A DNA stretch of 64,000 nucleotides from Diospyros lotus (taxonomy: Eukaryota > Streptophyta > Magnoliopsida > Ericales > Ebenaceae): the NCBI RefSeq assembly GCF_014633365.1, contig NC_068352.1, positions 3,588,393 through 3,652,392 of the forward strand, read 5' to 3'. A program made the translations under genes and the position numbers. The first letter of the stretch is position 1. Each line of letters begins with the position of its first letter. The notes beneath the pieces are model-generated. The model had not been told where the DNA came from. It did not search any database and saw only the letters and a program-made list of their open reading frames with translations. This document shows positions 1-13,130 of the stretch, piece by piece.

Positions 1-353
1 GGGTTAATGGTTGGGGCAAAGAAAGGAAAAATTATTTTCTTATAATTAAGGCGTTATGCCATGATTTATGTGAAGCTAGAGAGTTATAGCTTATTTTCTT
101 TCGATCTTGGGAGGTCACCCTAAGCTCTTCATTAGAGAGCTTGAGAAGGGATGACGATTACGAGGTTTCGGGTTTTAATAGGTCGTTTTGATAATTCCCG
201 GACCCTCGAACGGAACGAAGAGAGGGCAAAGCCTAGTTCCCACATAGGTCGTTTCCCGTTGAAACGTAACCGTCTCTTCATCTTTGCCCTAGCATGTGAA
301 TAGTAAGTTGGCTATTCGTGAGTAATACCCGTAGGTGGGAACGGGGCGTTACA
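1..353 (+). mobile_element. 3' part of a Gypsy-type LTR
   Basis: The stretch ends in GGGGCGTTACA at 343-353. This matches the TGTTACA-type 3' terminus shared by the long Gypsy LTRs elsewhere in the window. Its 5' end lies outside the window, so neither length nor target-site duplication can be judged. No coding content is visible. Confidence 0.45.
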
Positions 354-831
354 CAATGAAATTAGATGGACCTAGTAGATCACTGGGATGAGATGAACCT
401 AGTGATCTGCTTGGTTCATCACGTAGGTGATTCAACACCCACACAAATCGGTGGAGTGTTGAATCATCCCTAACACACTTGGTCTTCGAAACCATCACTG
501 AAGCTTTATTTTAAAAAAAAAATTATAGACATAATATATTTATGTTTGTATATTATATATATATATATATATATAATATTTTTACAATGTTTGAGACTTT
601 GAGTTTGAACTTTGATAATGTTTCTAATTTAGAATTTGCATGATGAATGAATCAACTTTGATGTTGTTAGTTTAGAATTTGAAGATTTTGAGTTTTTTTT
701 TTTTTTTTTTTTCTAAAAGGCTCACCTCGCCTCAGGCTCCATGACGTTTTGCTCCTCGATGTGCCTCTCGCCTCTTAGAACTATAGTTGATTGGTGAAAT
801 CAATGAGAATTTTCAAGATAGTTCAATTTAT
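354..831. other. AT-rich intergenic sequence with simple repeats
   Basis: No gene seen. It contains a TA-dinucleotide tract near 555-575 and a poly-T run near 691-712. There is a short imperfect duplication around 'cctagtagatcactggg / cctagtgatctgc' near 370-405. Confidence 0.5.
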
Positions 832-1064
832 TGTGATAGTCAAAGTGTCATTTTTCTTATTAAAGATAAAATGTTTCACGAGAGAACAAAGCATATATAT
901 TGATGTGAGATATCATTTTATTCGAGATATTATTGCTTGTGGTGATGTTACTGTAAAAAAAAATCAGAACACATGATAATCCTATAGATATGTTAACCAA
1001 GTCACTACTTATTGCTAAATTTGATCGTTGGGTGGATTTGATTAGTATTCATCAAGGAGATTAG
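832..1064 (+). pseudogene. Copia retrotransposon RNase H C-terminal fragment
   Basis: The translation contains DSQS, then FHERTKHI, IDVRYHFIRD, THDNPIDMLTKSL and ends at TAG 1062-1064. This is the characteristic C-terminal end of Ty1/Copia reverse transcriptase-RNase H polyproteins. One frameshift lies in the A-run near 953-962, so it cannot be translated as one frame. It is followed within 15 bases by a probable 3' LTR. The rest of the polyprotein is absent, so this is a truncated, dead element sitting upstream of the first visible GDPDL exon. Confidence 0.8.
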
Positions 1065-1077
1065 TTTTTCGTGATTT

Positions 1078-1479
1078 TGTTGGAAGAGAGAATAATTATG
1101 AATAATTATATATTTGAATTTCGTGTTAAGGTGGAACTTGTAATAATTGTGATCCGAAATTCAAATTTGACTGTAATTAAAATTTCAAATTTGACTGTGA
1201 TTAGATCACATCTACAATTGAAGATTTATCTTCGTAATTCATCTTTTGATCAGACTATAGATTTATGTAAATCATTTCTTGTATAAGTTTATAGATGAGT
1301 GGTAGATTTATAAATAGGTATTGGATACTTAAAAATTATTGTAGCAATATCATCATAGTGATATTTTGTTCTTTTTGCCTACGATTTTTCTCAATTTAGG
1401 TTTTTTACGTAAAATTTTTGTATTCGTTTGTGTGTTTGATAATTTAATCGTAGTTTATTTTTTATCCCAAATTCGTACA
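1078..1479 (+). mobile_element. Probable Copia 3' LTR (about 400 bp)
   Basis: It starts TGTTGGAAGAG directly after the RNase H stop and ends near TCGTACA. It contains a TATA-like tract (TTTATAAATAGG, about 1308-1319) in the middle, as expected for a promoter-bearing LTR. The partner 5' LTR is not in the window, so the borders are by inspection only. Confidence 0.55.
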
Positions 1480-1761
1480 ACTACCTGTTGATCAAAACAT
1501 ATGAAAGTAAAGATGACTTTGAAGGCATGATATGACTATCCTATTGTGGCACTAGTGCCTAGAATATTTTTAATTCCCATTGTAGTTCTAAAAAAAAGGG
1601 AAGATCCATAAATATTAATCAACTAATTTTGAACTTTTCTTCTGTATATAAGTAATGTTCTATGATTTTTTCAGTTTTATATTCAAAATTTGTGTTACTT
1701 TTACCTCCTTACTTTAGGCTAAAAGGCCCACAAACTTAATGAGTTGGTTCTCTTTTATCAG

Positions 1762-4700
1762 GAAATGCACCTCTAGTCATAGCGCGTGGTGGCTTCTCAG
1801 GGATATTTCCTGATTCCAGTGGAGGCGCTTACGAGTTTGCTGGACAGACCAGCTTACCCGATGTTATCAACTGGTGTGATGTACAGCTGACAAAAGATGG
1901 AGCTGGCATTTGCTTTCCCGATCTCACTCTTGACAATGCTTCTGACATAAAACAGATATATAAGAACAAGGGTAATACCTATTATGTTAATGGGGTAAAG
2001 ACGTCAGGATGGTTCTCTGTGGATTTCACCATCAATGACCTGGCAAATGTAACTTGTAAGTTCTGGTGTTTGATAGCCTTATGTTGTAGTGACTTATTTT
2101 TAGTGTGCTTAACACTTGACATTCTTATATACTGCATGGCTGTATTGGTTTATGTAGATGCTATCTGTAAGTTATTTGCAACGCATTGACAGATAGAACC
2201 TTGTGTGTTGAATCACTAACCCTCCAAATTGGTGTTGTATCTGTATCCAACAAGTTCATGTTGGGGATGACTTGTGGGACACAATAAAATACATATTAGA
2301 CCCAAAAAGTGGTGTCCCCAATGTGGACTAGTTTGATGAAGTTAGAGTCTATAAATTGGGAATAATTATTCTATTCTTTTGTCTTTTTAATGAATATTCG
2401 CTGTTAATTTCTAAATTTTGACAATGTATATATCGTGACTTTTTTTGACTCTTGAATTATTTATTTTGGTGTTAGAACTTATTCTTTTACTGTTTTCAGG
2501 TCATTTTCAGTTTTTAATTTTTTAAAATAGTGAAAACGCATTTATTTTGCTGTTTTCAAAATACATTTTTGAAAACAAAATTTTTTTTTATAAAGAAAAC
2601 TGAAAACTATAAAAAATTGTTTTCGTTATTTTTAGCTAAATCAACCAAAACACGAAAAAGAGAAGATAATTTATTTATTTATTTATTCGTATTTTATTTT
2701 TGTAACGAAAAAAATATTGTAAGATTCACTAGCTGTAAAATGTATATATTTCTTAATAATATATTAGCATTAAATAGTTCTAATTAAGCGAATAATTAAA
2801 TTTATTGAATAAAATGTCATTAAAAAGTTCTAATTAATTTTCTGTTTTGAGAAATAATTTTTTAGAATAACAAATAGAATGAGTTTTTTGTTTTCTGAAA
2901 ATAAATTATCAAAACAAAAAATTGAAAATAAATTTAAAATTCAAAATTAAAAATTAAAACTCAAAGAGAACATAACCTTATTATTTTTGGATATAAGTAG
3001 TAAAAATGCATAAAGTTACATCTTTGGTCAATATTGCCATTATCCATATTCTGAATTTTTTGTGGTTTGAATTACTATATCCTGTGTCATTATCTCAGTC
3101 CTTTATGTTTGTATCCCTACTTCTTTGATGTCATGCAAGCTACACAACAAATATAAACCTATTCTGACATATTTTGGTTAATATTTGAGATCCTTTAAAT
3201 GTATGTCTTATATCAAGTAGTTGAGACTAGTTCTCATTAGTTGTATCAGCTTGGATACTATTGAGCCAACATCAAATTTTATATCTATTCTAGTGCCATT
3301 CATTGCATTAATTTGCCCCAAAAGCACATTTGGTTAGTTTTTTGATTAAACTACAGTAACTAATTAATTGTTGTTGTAGCTGACTTCACTCGGTGGGCTT
3401 AACTTAAGGCTTGTAATTGTTGTTGTTAGATTAACTAATTGGTTGTTTTACCCAAAAATTTCCATTTTCCTTTAAATTTTATTGATTTGTGAAATTGTTG
3501 TGCTACAATGTCTACAATCAAACTGTATTACATTGTAAAATTGTCATCTTTCTTTAATTATGGATCTTCAAGGTTTTCCCCTTATTTCCTCATCAGGTTG
3601 ACAAGCAGAGTCAAAAACTTATTAGCTGGCTAAATCCTATCTTTCAGGTTTGGTCAAGGGGCGTACTCAATAGCTTTAACATGACCTCTATTTTCAATTT
3701 TGATGTCTTCTGGATGACCGAAAATGACTTTTTTGTTCATTCTGATTGATGACCAAACACATGGGTTATTTCTCGTTAAGGGCTTAGATTTGTCTTTGAT
3801 TGTACCTTGCTTGGTTGGTTTTGGCATTAACCATGCCTTGTTTGATTTGACATCTTAGCCATTTGCCCTGTTAAAAAGTTCAGAGTCCTACTTCATAAAA
3901 CCGGTTTAGTTTGTTCATTGCTTTTAAATGTGACATCTTTTCTTGGAAATCTCGGCACTCATTTTTTTCTCTCACTCTATAGTAATTCAGGGAATTCCTG
4001 CTCGTGTCCCTTACTATAATGGCATATACAAAATTCTTACCGTTCAAGTTGTGGCTAAGTTGTATCCACCAGAATTATGGTTGAATGTCCAGGTAATTGC
4101 TTTGCTCTATTGAATTAATACTTTCATTCAGTGTATTGCAAGACATGGGATCAATGCTAACTCTTGAATCAACCTTATTTCTGTTGTAATACGAAGCAGC
4201 ATGACGCATTCTTCAGCCAACAGAACCTGAGTATGAGAAGCTATATACTTTCTGTGTTTAGGAGTACTAAAGTTGATTATATCTCTTCACCAGAGGTGAG
4301 CTTCTTGAAGAGCATACTGGCTCGTAAACCAAACAAAACAAAGTTGATCTTCCGGTTTCCGGGACAAGCTGAATTAGTTGAGCCTTCAACCAACCAAACT
4401 TATAGTTCTCTGCTAAGGAATCTTACGTTTATCAAGACATTTGCATCCGGAATTCTGGTTCCTAAGACTTACATATGGCCTGTTGATAGAGATCTATATC
4501 TAGAGCCTCATACTTCAATTGTCTTCGATGCTCATAGAGAAGGTCTAGAAATTTTTGCATCAGATTTTGCAAATGACAACGATTTTGCTTATGATTTCGC
4601 CTATGATCCTATAGCTGAGTATCTGCATTTTATCGACAATGGGAACTTCTCTGTTGACGGTGTGCTTTCTGACTTTCCAATAACTCCATCGGAGGCCATA

Positions 4701-7700
4701 GGTAAGTTATTAGTTATAGCACTTTATTTTTTGTTATTAGTTATAGAAAGATTGACGGAGGGTATGGAGATAGATATTTTGAGAGATCTTATTCTAGGCA
4801 CTAATATTATTCTGGGTTCGCCTTTAACTGAGAATTTCCTGTTCTGAAAAAAGAGTGTATCATGTCTGGGAATGAGCATATCAATTTGTTATCATTAGGC
4901 ATTACTGTTGGAACATAGAACAGTGATTCGCAATTTAAAATTGGGTGTAACTCTAATAATATTAACCATCTTAAAATTGAGCTTATCATTGTGCTCAAAA
5001 GCTTTTGAGCATTACTGCTGAATGCATGTCTAATTTTGTTCTCTTGATAAATTAAGACTATGATAGCACAAAGCATGGATCCATGCTAGGATGTTATCAC
5101 AAGTAAAGGTTAGAAATAAATCTATATGCCAATGCGTGTCAGGAAAATTCTCACCCTGCACGCTAGAGTTAGGAATGGCAATTGGGTGGGTTGGTGGCAG
5201 GAAGTGCCATCCTTGGCCTTGGCCTTGAATCCGAACCCAAACCCAATTGGGTAGGGAAAATCAACCCAACGTGTTCCCCCAATCACCTACAAAAACAACA
5301 ATGAATTGGCCTCAAACCATACCCAAATTATAATATCCTGAAAATTCTTGAGGTTATAAATGATATTTTATGAAGGGTAAAAATGAAATTTTCAAAAAAA
5401 TGAAGTTACAGGGTACACTAACACAGTTTTTAAGTGACTGAATCGTTCGAAGAGAGTATCCCAGACCCTAGATAATCAAGGAAAATAGAATAGTATTGAC
5501 AAGTGATTCGAGGCGTGATTTTAGGTATCAAAAGAAATTGGATTGAAAATAGTTTTCGGTACAGCTGCGAAATAGACTAAGAAAATCGAATCGACGTAGG
5601 AAGCTTCCGAAGAGGCAACGGAATGTGCCGAGGACCAATATTTTATATAGAACAACCCTTGAGCGATTTTGGATTGAAACGAAAGGACTTAGGGTCAAAA
5701 CTATCAATCGGGCCTAAGTATAATTTTCTAAATTTGCCTGGGTCAAAAGGATAGTTTTTTGGAAATTTTGAGGGTGAAATGAGGAGTACAAAACTTGTGG
5801 GCCTTAGTGGTATTGTTAGAAAGATTAGGGGCCTCAAGGTAAGAGGCAAATCGAGATTGGAAGAAACAAGGGGGGCAAAGTGTATTAAAGCAAACTTGGC
5901 AGTATGAATGTAGCAAGAAGACGACCGCTGCACTGCCACAGCACGTGGCTGTCGTTTCCGGAGATGGGACGGTTGAGAGAGGCTTGGGGGAGGTGGTATC
6001 TGGTGCTAGGAGGCTTGGGGGCCAAGCCTTGGCCTTTGATTGGTTGTAAAATGATCGATTTTCGCTTATAAATAGTTAGGCTTTCAGTCAAGAATCGGCA
6101 CTCAAATTACTCACATTTGGGAGTGAATCGAAGGAAAGGGGTAGAAGGCATTTGTTCTCGAGGGATCAAGGACAATTTATGGAGAATTTGGATCATTTTG
6201 GAGCACGTTTGAAGTTGTTTTGAAGCTCGTCAGAAAGCATAAGGCAGACTGCCAAGGCTGACCTACAACTACCCGTTAAAGAGCTTTTCCAGTGGTCTTT
6301 CGGTCGGCAAGTGGTGCCAACGTGATCGACTGAGTGAGGGCATGAAGAGGGTGGGATCAGATCGGCCATTGGAGGAGTCGCCGACAGCCGGAATCGAGGA
6401 AAAAAGTGGCACGTGAGTTGCACGCGCCACACTTCATGCGCAGGGCGCGTGGGATAGAGGCAATTCTGGTATTTCACTTTAGTATTTTTCTTAAATTATT
6501 TTTGGAATTATCATGTTGAAAAATTTGGAAAAATGTTTAAGGAGATAATTATTTTGGAATTATCGAGATTAAAATTAGGAGAAAAATAGAGGAAATTAAG
6601 AAAAATGGATTTTTGATGCTCATTTAATTAAATATGGTGTTTAGAGAGTGTCGTGACTCGAGGTTGAGTATAAGTATGGGTGTTTGTGATTTGGCATGCA
6701 AATTGAGATCGTGTACGTGGATCGAGGCATTCCGAATAGGTTCGAGGTGAGTGGTTATCTCCCAAAACTTGATTTATTGTGGGTGTTTCTACCCTAAAAC
6801 TTGGTATTTGTGTTACTTAAATGTGTTGTGATTTCATGCAAAATGATTTTGTTGCATGCGAATGGTAACCAGTGATGGTTGATTTCATGAGGGAGGTTCG
6901 TCCCTAAACGTTTTGTACATTTGCATTGCATTTTATAAAATGTTATTTATATGACGCATTGAATTGTGAAATGTGACATAGTCATGCGTTTTCGTTGTTC
7001 ATATGGAATGCCAGCTTAAAATGTTGTCCAGATAGTGTAGCAGTAATTCCCTAAGAGTATTGTTGGAATGATATGGGTATTTTGTGCTGGTATGCATGTC
7101 GGGATAGCCGCCTTGATTTTTGTGTGGGGCCGTTTGGTCAGGAAAGTTGTACTAGGATGACTGGGTGGTCCATATGAGATTTGAGTTGGGACTGGATAGT
7201 TGTTCTTGGATGCTTTTGAGTGGGAACGTAATTCTTGATGTAATTGTGGCAAGCAGGGTTCTTGTGTTAATGTGACCCTTTTGGGTTGAGAGAGGTAACG
7301 ATTGTTCTCGAGATGTTGGGGAGATGCGTTGACCTTACCTCTCTTAAGCTAGAATCGCGTCTTGTTGGTGTGGTGGCGTGGCCTTTAGAGAGATTGCTCT
7401 TTGCCCGTGGTAAGGTTAAGCGGTATGTGAGATTCTCTTGGGGTAGGGCTTGCCGAGTTGTGTTGGATTATTTCATCTCTTGCATTCATTCATAAAAACG
7501 TATTTTTGAACTTTCACTTAGATGATTCATCATCTAATATGGACTTTGTTCTTGAAATATTCAAACGTTTCAAGTGAAGGCAACGGTGTGAAGGGAAAAT
7601 GGATTGCTGAGAAGTGACGGCGATTAGTGAATAGTTTATAGTATGTCATTTCAATTATATTGTTTATTTTGATCACGTCATGTAAACGTTGGTTCGACAT

Positions 7701-10700
7701 TATGTTATGAATAAAGTGGTTTCGGTTATATTCTATTGAGATTCGATCTAACTTCCGCATTTGAAGTGATTTATTTGTCTTAGTTTATTAATGATTTTAA
7801 ATTGATATATTGAGAAGGTGTAAATGGATATTCGGAAAATGATTTTTGTGTTGAGTTTCTGTTGAAAAAAAAATACATACACAGAATCTTACGTTACCTA
7901 ACGCCCCTGGAAAGACAGGCTGTTACACAAACCCATAATCAAAATCAAAATAATATTAAATAAGAAGAAATTGCAACATCGAAATTAATCTGTCTATAAT
8001 TAAGATTAAAACATTCACCACAAATTAAGATTGCAAAAATTAAAATAATATTTTTAATGTATTTTTATCCTTTACAGACTTAATAACTTATTTATGTGTT
8101 GAAATATAAATAATAATATGAAACGTAAATATATAAGTAATGTACATAATATATATAAGGATTCTGGTTCGGGCTGGGCAGTACTATCCCCACCCGTGCC
8201 CACTTTGATCCCGAATTGCCACTTTGACCGGATGGGTACAAATTGCCATCCCTAGCTAGAGTTGATTTGCTGAAGTTGCTGCTTGAAATTGTTTCTAATC
8301 GTTCCTATACATCTGCTCATGCTAAAACATATATATATTTTTTTTGCTGAAAATGCAGGCTGCTTCTCCCACATAGGTAAACGCATGAAAGCACAAGGTA
8401 CACCACTACTGTAGTGCCTCATTCTTATGAATGGATTGCTCTTCATGTTTTCCTGTGTCAGTGTTATAAGTCTGTATTGATTTTTTCTTATATTTTGATG
8501 CATCATTTGTGAATAGTTATTAAATATTTGTTTTGGCCTGTTCTTGGTTCAGCAAACCCTTTGGTTATCTCATCAGAAGGATCAAGTGGTTACTACCCTG
8601 GTTGTACTGATTTGGCTTATCAGAGGGCCATTTCAGGTGGTGTAGATGTTCTTGACTGTCCTGTTCAAATGTCAAAGGATGGGATACCAGTTTGCTTGGG
8701 CTCTATTAACCTCTTAGATAAGACAAATGTTGCTGAGTCAAATTTCAAAAACCTTATATTACAAATTCCAGAACTTGAGGGAGTCACGGGAATATTTACT
8801 TTCAGTCTAACATGGAGTGAGATTCAGAGTTTGAAACGTAAGTTGAACCACTGGTTTCTTTTCTTCTTGTTGTGTGTGGAGATTCTTCAGCCTATTAATT
8901 TATTTGCCTTTCAGTAGTCGGTCCTGGGTTTTCTAATTCGCAGGACAAATTTTCTCATGCGCCCCTTTATACAAATTAAAAAAAAATAAAAATATATCAA
9001 TTAATAAATTTTATTAAAATTATAAGAATTTATAAAAAATAAGGACGAATAGTTTGGGGCCTCATGAAAATCTTTTCTTTCTCATTACGTTTTTTCTTGA
9101 GATCGATAATTGATTGTTTGACTTCCCTTTTCATTGACAGGTGCGAGCGGCAATTTTTTTTGTTAATTTTTTTTAATTTTTTATACACATATATACATAA
9201 GCTTAAAAAAAAATTTGGGCCCCGAGCTATAGCCCTGGTAGCCCTGGCCCAACGCTTGCTCTGCCTTTCAGATAAGGAAACATGCAATGTTTTCTGTGTG
9301 CTTCATCATGGTGAGGACTGAGGAACCTTCATGAGGAGCATTACTTTAGGGAACAATGTTTATATTTCCATTATTTAACTCGTTGTTATACTCTTGACTG
9401 GCTAATTACCAGTTTATTTGACAGAACCATGTCATGCGATGCATGCTAGAACACTAAAATGCAGGCAAGTTCTTGTGTTGTAACTCACACCCTATCAGGA
9501 CATGTTTCAGATCCAGGTCGTGATAGGTAGTGTAGAACAATAAGCGCATTTTCAAACCTGATATCGATTCAAGACCAATTCAAATTGTAACTCACACCCT
9601 ATTACGTTTTGTGATATTTTATATGGCTATACAAGCTTGCTCAAGTTGATCAGTCATACTGTTCTCATGATCTTTTATGTGACCACACTAGCCTGCTCAA
9701 GTCAATCACTCATTCCATCCCCTAAGCAACTTACATTAACTGGTTCAGTTATAGCCATAACCGGGTGGAGGTTGGACAATATAGTTGGTTATTGCAAACT
9801 TTTCATTAATGCAACTTTTGGTGTCATCATCTTTGCTGTTTTGAAACTTTAAGACACCCTACAAAGATCCAAGATAACTACCAAGAAGTGTGAAATGGAA
9901 ATGATTTTGGGCTTGATAGAAAATAGTTGTATAGTTGAAAACTTGGATTTTATAGAATCGAGTTCATCGCTTAGGAAAGTTGTCATCTTTCCTCCACATT
10001 TTTAATTTATCACTTTTCTGTGGATTAAATTTTCCTTCTGATGCTTGTCATAGATGTTTCAGGTGGCAATAGCAGTACAGTTGCTAAATTGACCATTTGC
10101 CATGTTTTTCCCATTTCTTAGAATTTGTATGCACTTGATTTACTGATTTTCATCCTTCATTCTTACTTATGAAGAAGAAATTGCCAACAGTGCTTTTTGT
10201 TTTTTTATTGTGATTAATGGTTGTAGCACCTTAACAAGATTCTCTCTCTTGTTTTTTCTGCAGCTAAAATGTCAAATCCATATGGAGAAGATTACAAGTT
10301 GTATCGTAATCCAAAATTCAGTGAGGATGTTAAGTTCATGACATTGTCTGAATTTCTGGTCCTCGCAAATAATGCTAATTCTGTTTCTGGTGTATTGATC
10401 AGCATAGAAGTAAGTTTGCCATAATTGTCTTTCTCAGTTTTTTTCTAAACAATTTCTAAGGAATTCTCACATTAGTGAGTCTATATTTGTCACTTGTGGA
10501 ATACAGATGAGCTTCCTGCATTTGTTTGCATGCCTGATGATGTAGTCAGATTGTCCACTTAATAAAAAGAAGGAAATGATTAAACCTAATAAGCTGTAGG
10601 CAAGGTGGCAATATAGAAATTGAGATGAAAATGTTGAATATATGCTTGGGTTTTCAACCTAAAAAAATATTTTTATAATGACTTTGTAGTGCCAAAAGAA

Positions 10701-13092
10701 CACTGCAAAGTGATTAAGAAATGAAAACAATTGGAAAGAACTCGGACAACATTGCCAAGTCATCTTTTTTATTCATTTGGCGTCTTTGAGGTGTCTTTAA
10801 AATTTGATTAATACTTCACATTTGAGTGAGGGGTAGAACAGCTAGTGGGATTAAGGTTTGTAATTGTTGTTGTCATTGCTTCACATTTAGGGGAGCAAGA
10901 ATCATATAATGGTTACTTCCACACTGTTTTGTGCATGATTCTGAAAATTTTCTCACTTTCTAAAGAGTCACCTCTAAAATTAGTGAGTAGATTTTTTTTT
11001 CATGTTCAGTCACCATATACATAATTTCCTATATAACTTTATGGTTGCAATACATTGGGCATAAAAAATTAGTTTTGTGCATGATTCTGAAAATTCTACC
11101 TGCACGGAACACTCTAAAACTAAAAAATTAGTTTTGTGAGTTGCCTTCTATCTCTTCAAAAGGTGATAATAACTCATAACTTACGGCAAAACTTAGTTCA
11201 CGACTGGACCAAAACGACGACATATCTTAATTACACTGAGTAGGGTCCACTATATGAATTCTAGATCCCCAGTCGGACCACACATTCTGTAATTAATATA
11301 GTTTCTTGTTGCATGCATTTACAATTAACAACAATAAAGAAAAGAGGAAAATAAATGTTTTATTTCCTCTGCATGACTCTAGGCTGACCGAAATCCTTCT
11401 CATGTATGCTTTTTTCTCCCCCTTGCAGGATGCAGCCTACTTAGCGGAAAAGCAGGGACTAAGTGTAATTGATGCTGTTCTTGATGCCCTAAAAAATGCA
11501 AGCCACAACAATGACACGGTCAAGAAGGTTATGATTCAGTCCACTGACAGTGCAGTTCTGATCAAGTTAAGGGAGAAAAGCAATTATGAGCTTGTTTACA
11601 AGGTTCAAGAAGCAATCCGTGATGCTGATAACTTGGCCATAACAGAAATCAAGAAGTTTGCCAATTCTGTGGTAGTCAGAAAGGGGTCTGTCTTTTCTTT
11701 CCGCGGGGACTACATAACTAGTATTAAAGATGTTGTATCAAAGCTACAGGCATTCAACCTTTCAGTATATGTAGGACTCTTCAGAAATGAGTTTGTCTCT
11801 CTAGCCCAGGATTTCCTTGGAGACGCAAATGTAGAGATCAACACATTTGTGAAGCTTGTTCAAATTGATGGCATTATCACAGAATTCCCAGGGACAGCTT
11901 CTAGACACAAGAGTAAGTGCACATATTCTTTCTGATAAGCATATAGCGGGAGTCTATCTGATGCTTGGACATCATGTGTAGGATCCATGGTGTCGATCAC
12001 AAGTTTGATCCTTGATTTCTGCAGTAACAACTTGAAAAGAAAAACATTTAAAGAAAAATTAGATAAAGCAAGTAGGCCCAAATCCTCATTTGGATGTCAT
12101 GACCTTCAAATCATTATGATATCTTAGCCCAATGTGGCCCCAAGATGACCAACTACTACAACTTGTCTGATTCTTTTTTTAACTATTTCCTTTGTCTTAA
12201 TTCTCTTTCACATGCTTTGACCTAAATATCTGCTAATGTAAGGATTGGAGCCTTTTTGAGGAAGGCCTTAGGTAGGGGAAACCCTCCTTGCAAGTTTGGT
12301 AGAGTATTGCCCTTGATCATCTCTTGTGGTGTGTTGTTCCTGCTACCGTCAATCCGACCTAATGTCTTGATGGCAACTAGACATAAATTGTAAGCAAAGA
12401 AGGGAATAGAAATAGAGGTTTCGGTTGATTGTCTAAACCAAGAAGATGGTTTAGGATTAGGAATAAGAATGAGATTAGGGTATGGCATTGTAGTTGAAGC
12501 AGTAAGTTTGATTGCGATTAAGAATAGATCGAGAGTTATTTTTATACCAATTGATGTAGAACTATAAAGCACAGACACTTTCTAAGGATTGTGTATCAGT
12601 CTCATCAATGTATCAGATACTGACACTTTCTTAAAACTTGTTAAACTACGGGAGGGGACACAAGTAGGACATGCTTCTCCCCTATGTGGACACTTGTATT
12701 AAAGTTTAGTTTTCATATCCTTCACACTTCTATTCTCTAGCATTTCAAACATCAGTTGGCTTGTGAAGGACCAAGATCATTGGACTTTGAATTAATTGCT
12801 ACTTAGATTAGAGTTCTTCATTTGGAAATTTGGCTTAATTTTAAATGCATATTTGTGAGTTTGGAATACAATTTTGATACTTTATTATGATTTAAGAAGT
12901 GTAAAAAATATTTTTTTAACTAATGTATCTCAATTGTTTCCTGTCCTACTTTTTTGAAAAATGTCGTGTCTCCATATCTAGTCTCTCATATCCTAGTGTT
13001 TGTGCTTCACATATGTGGAACAATATTGAGATCAAGTCTTAAAATCCTATAAAACACTATTGAGAACGAATCTAAGAACTTAAAACTCATAT

Positions 13093-13130
<38 letters not shown>

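Noticed and set aside
9030..9321. Overlapping 85-codon open stretches on both strands
   Set aside because: They lie within a small hAT-like element in a GDPDL intron, have low complexity, and are frame-disturbed in the unit 2 copy.
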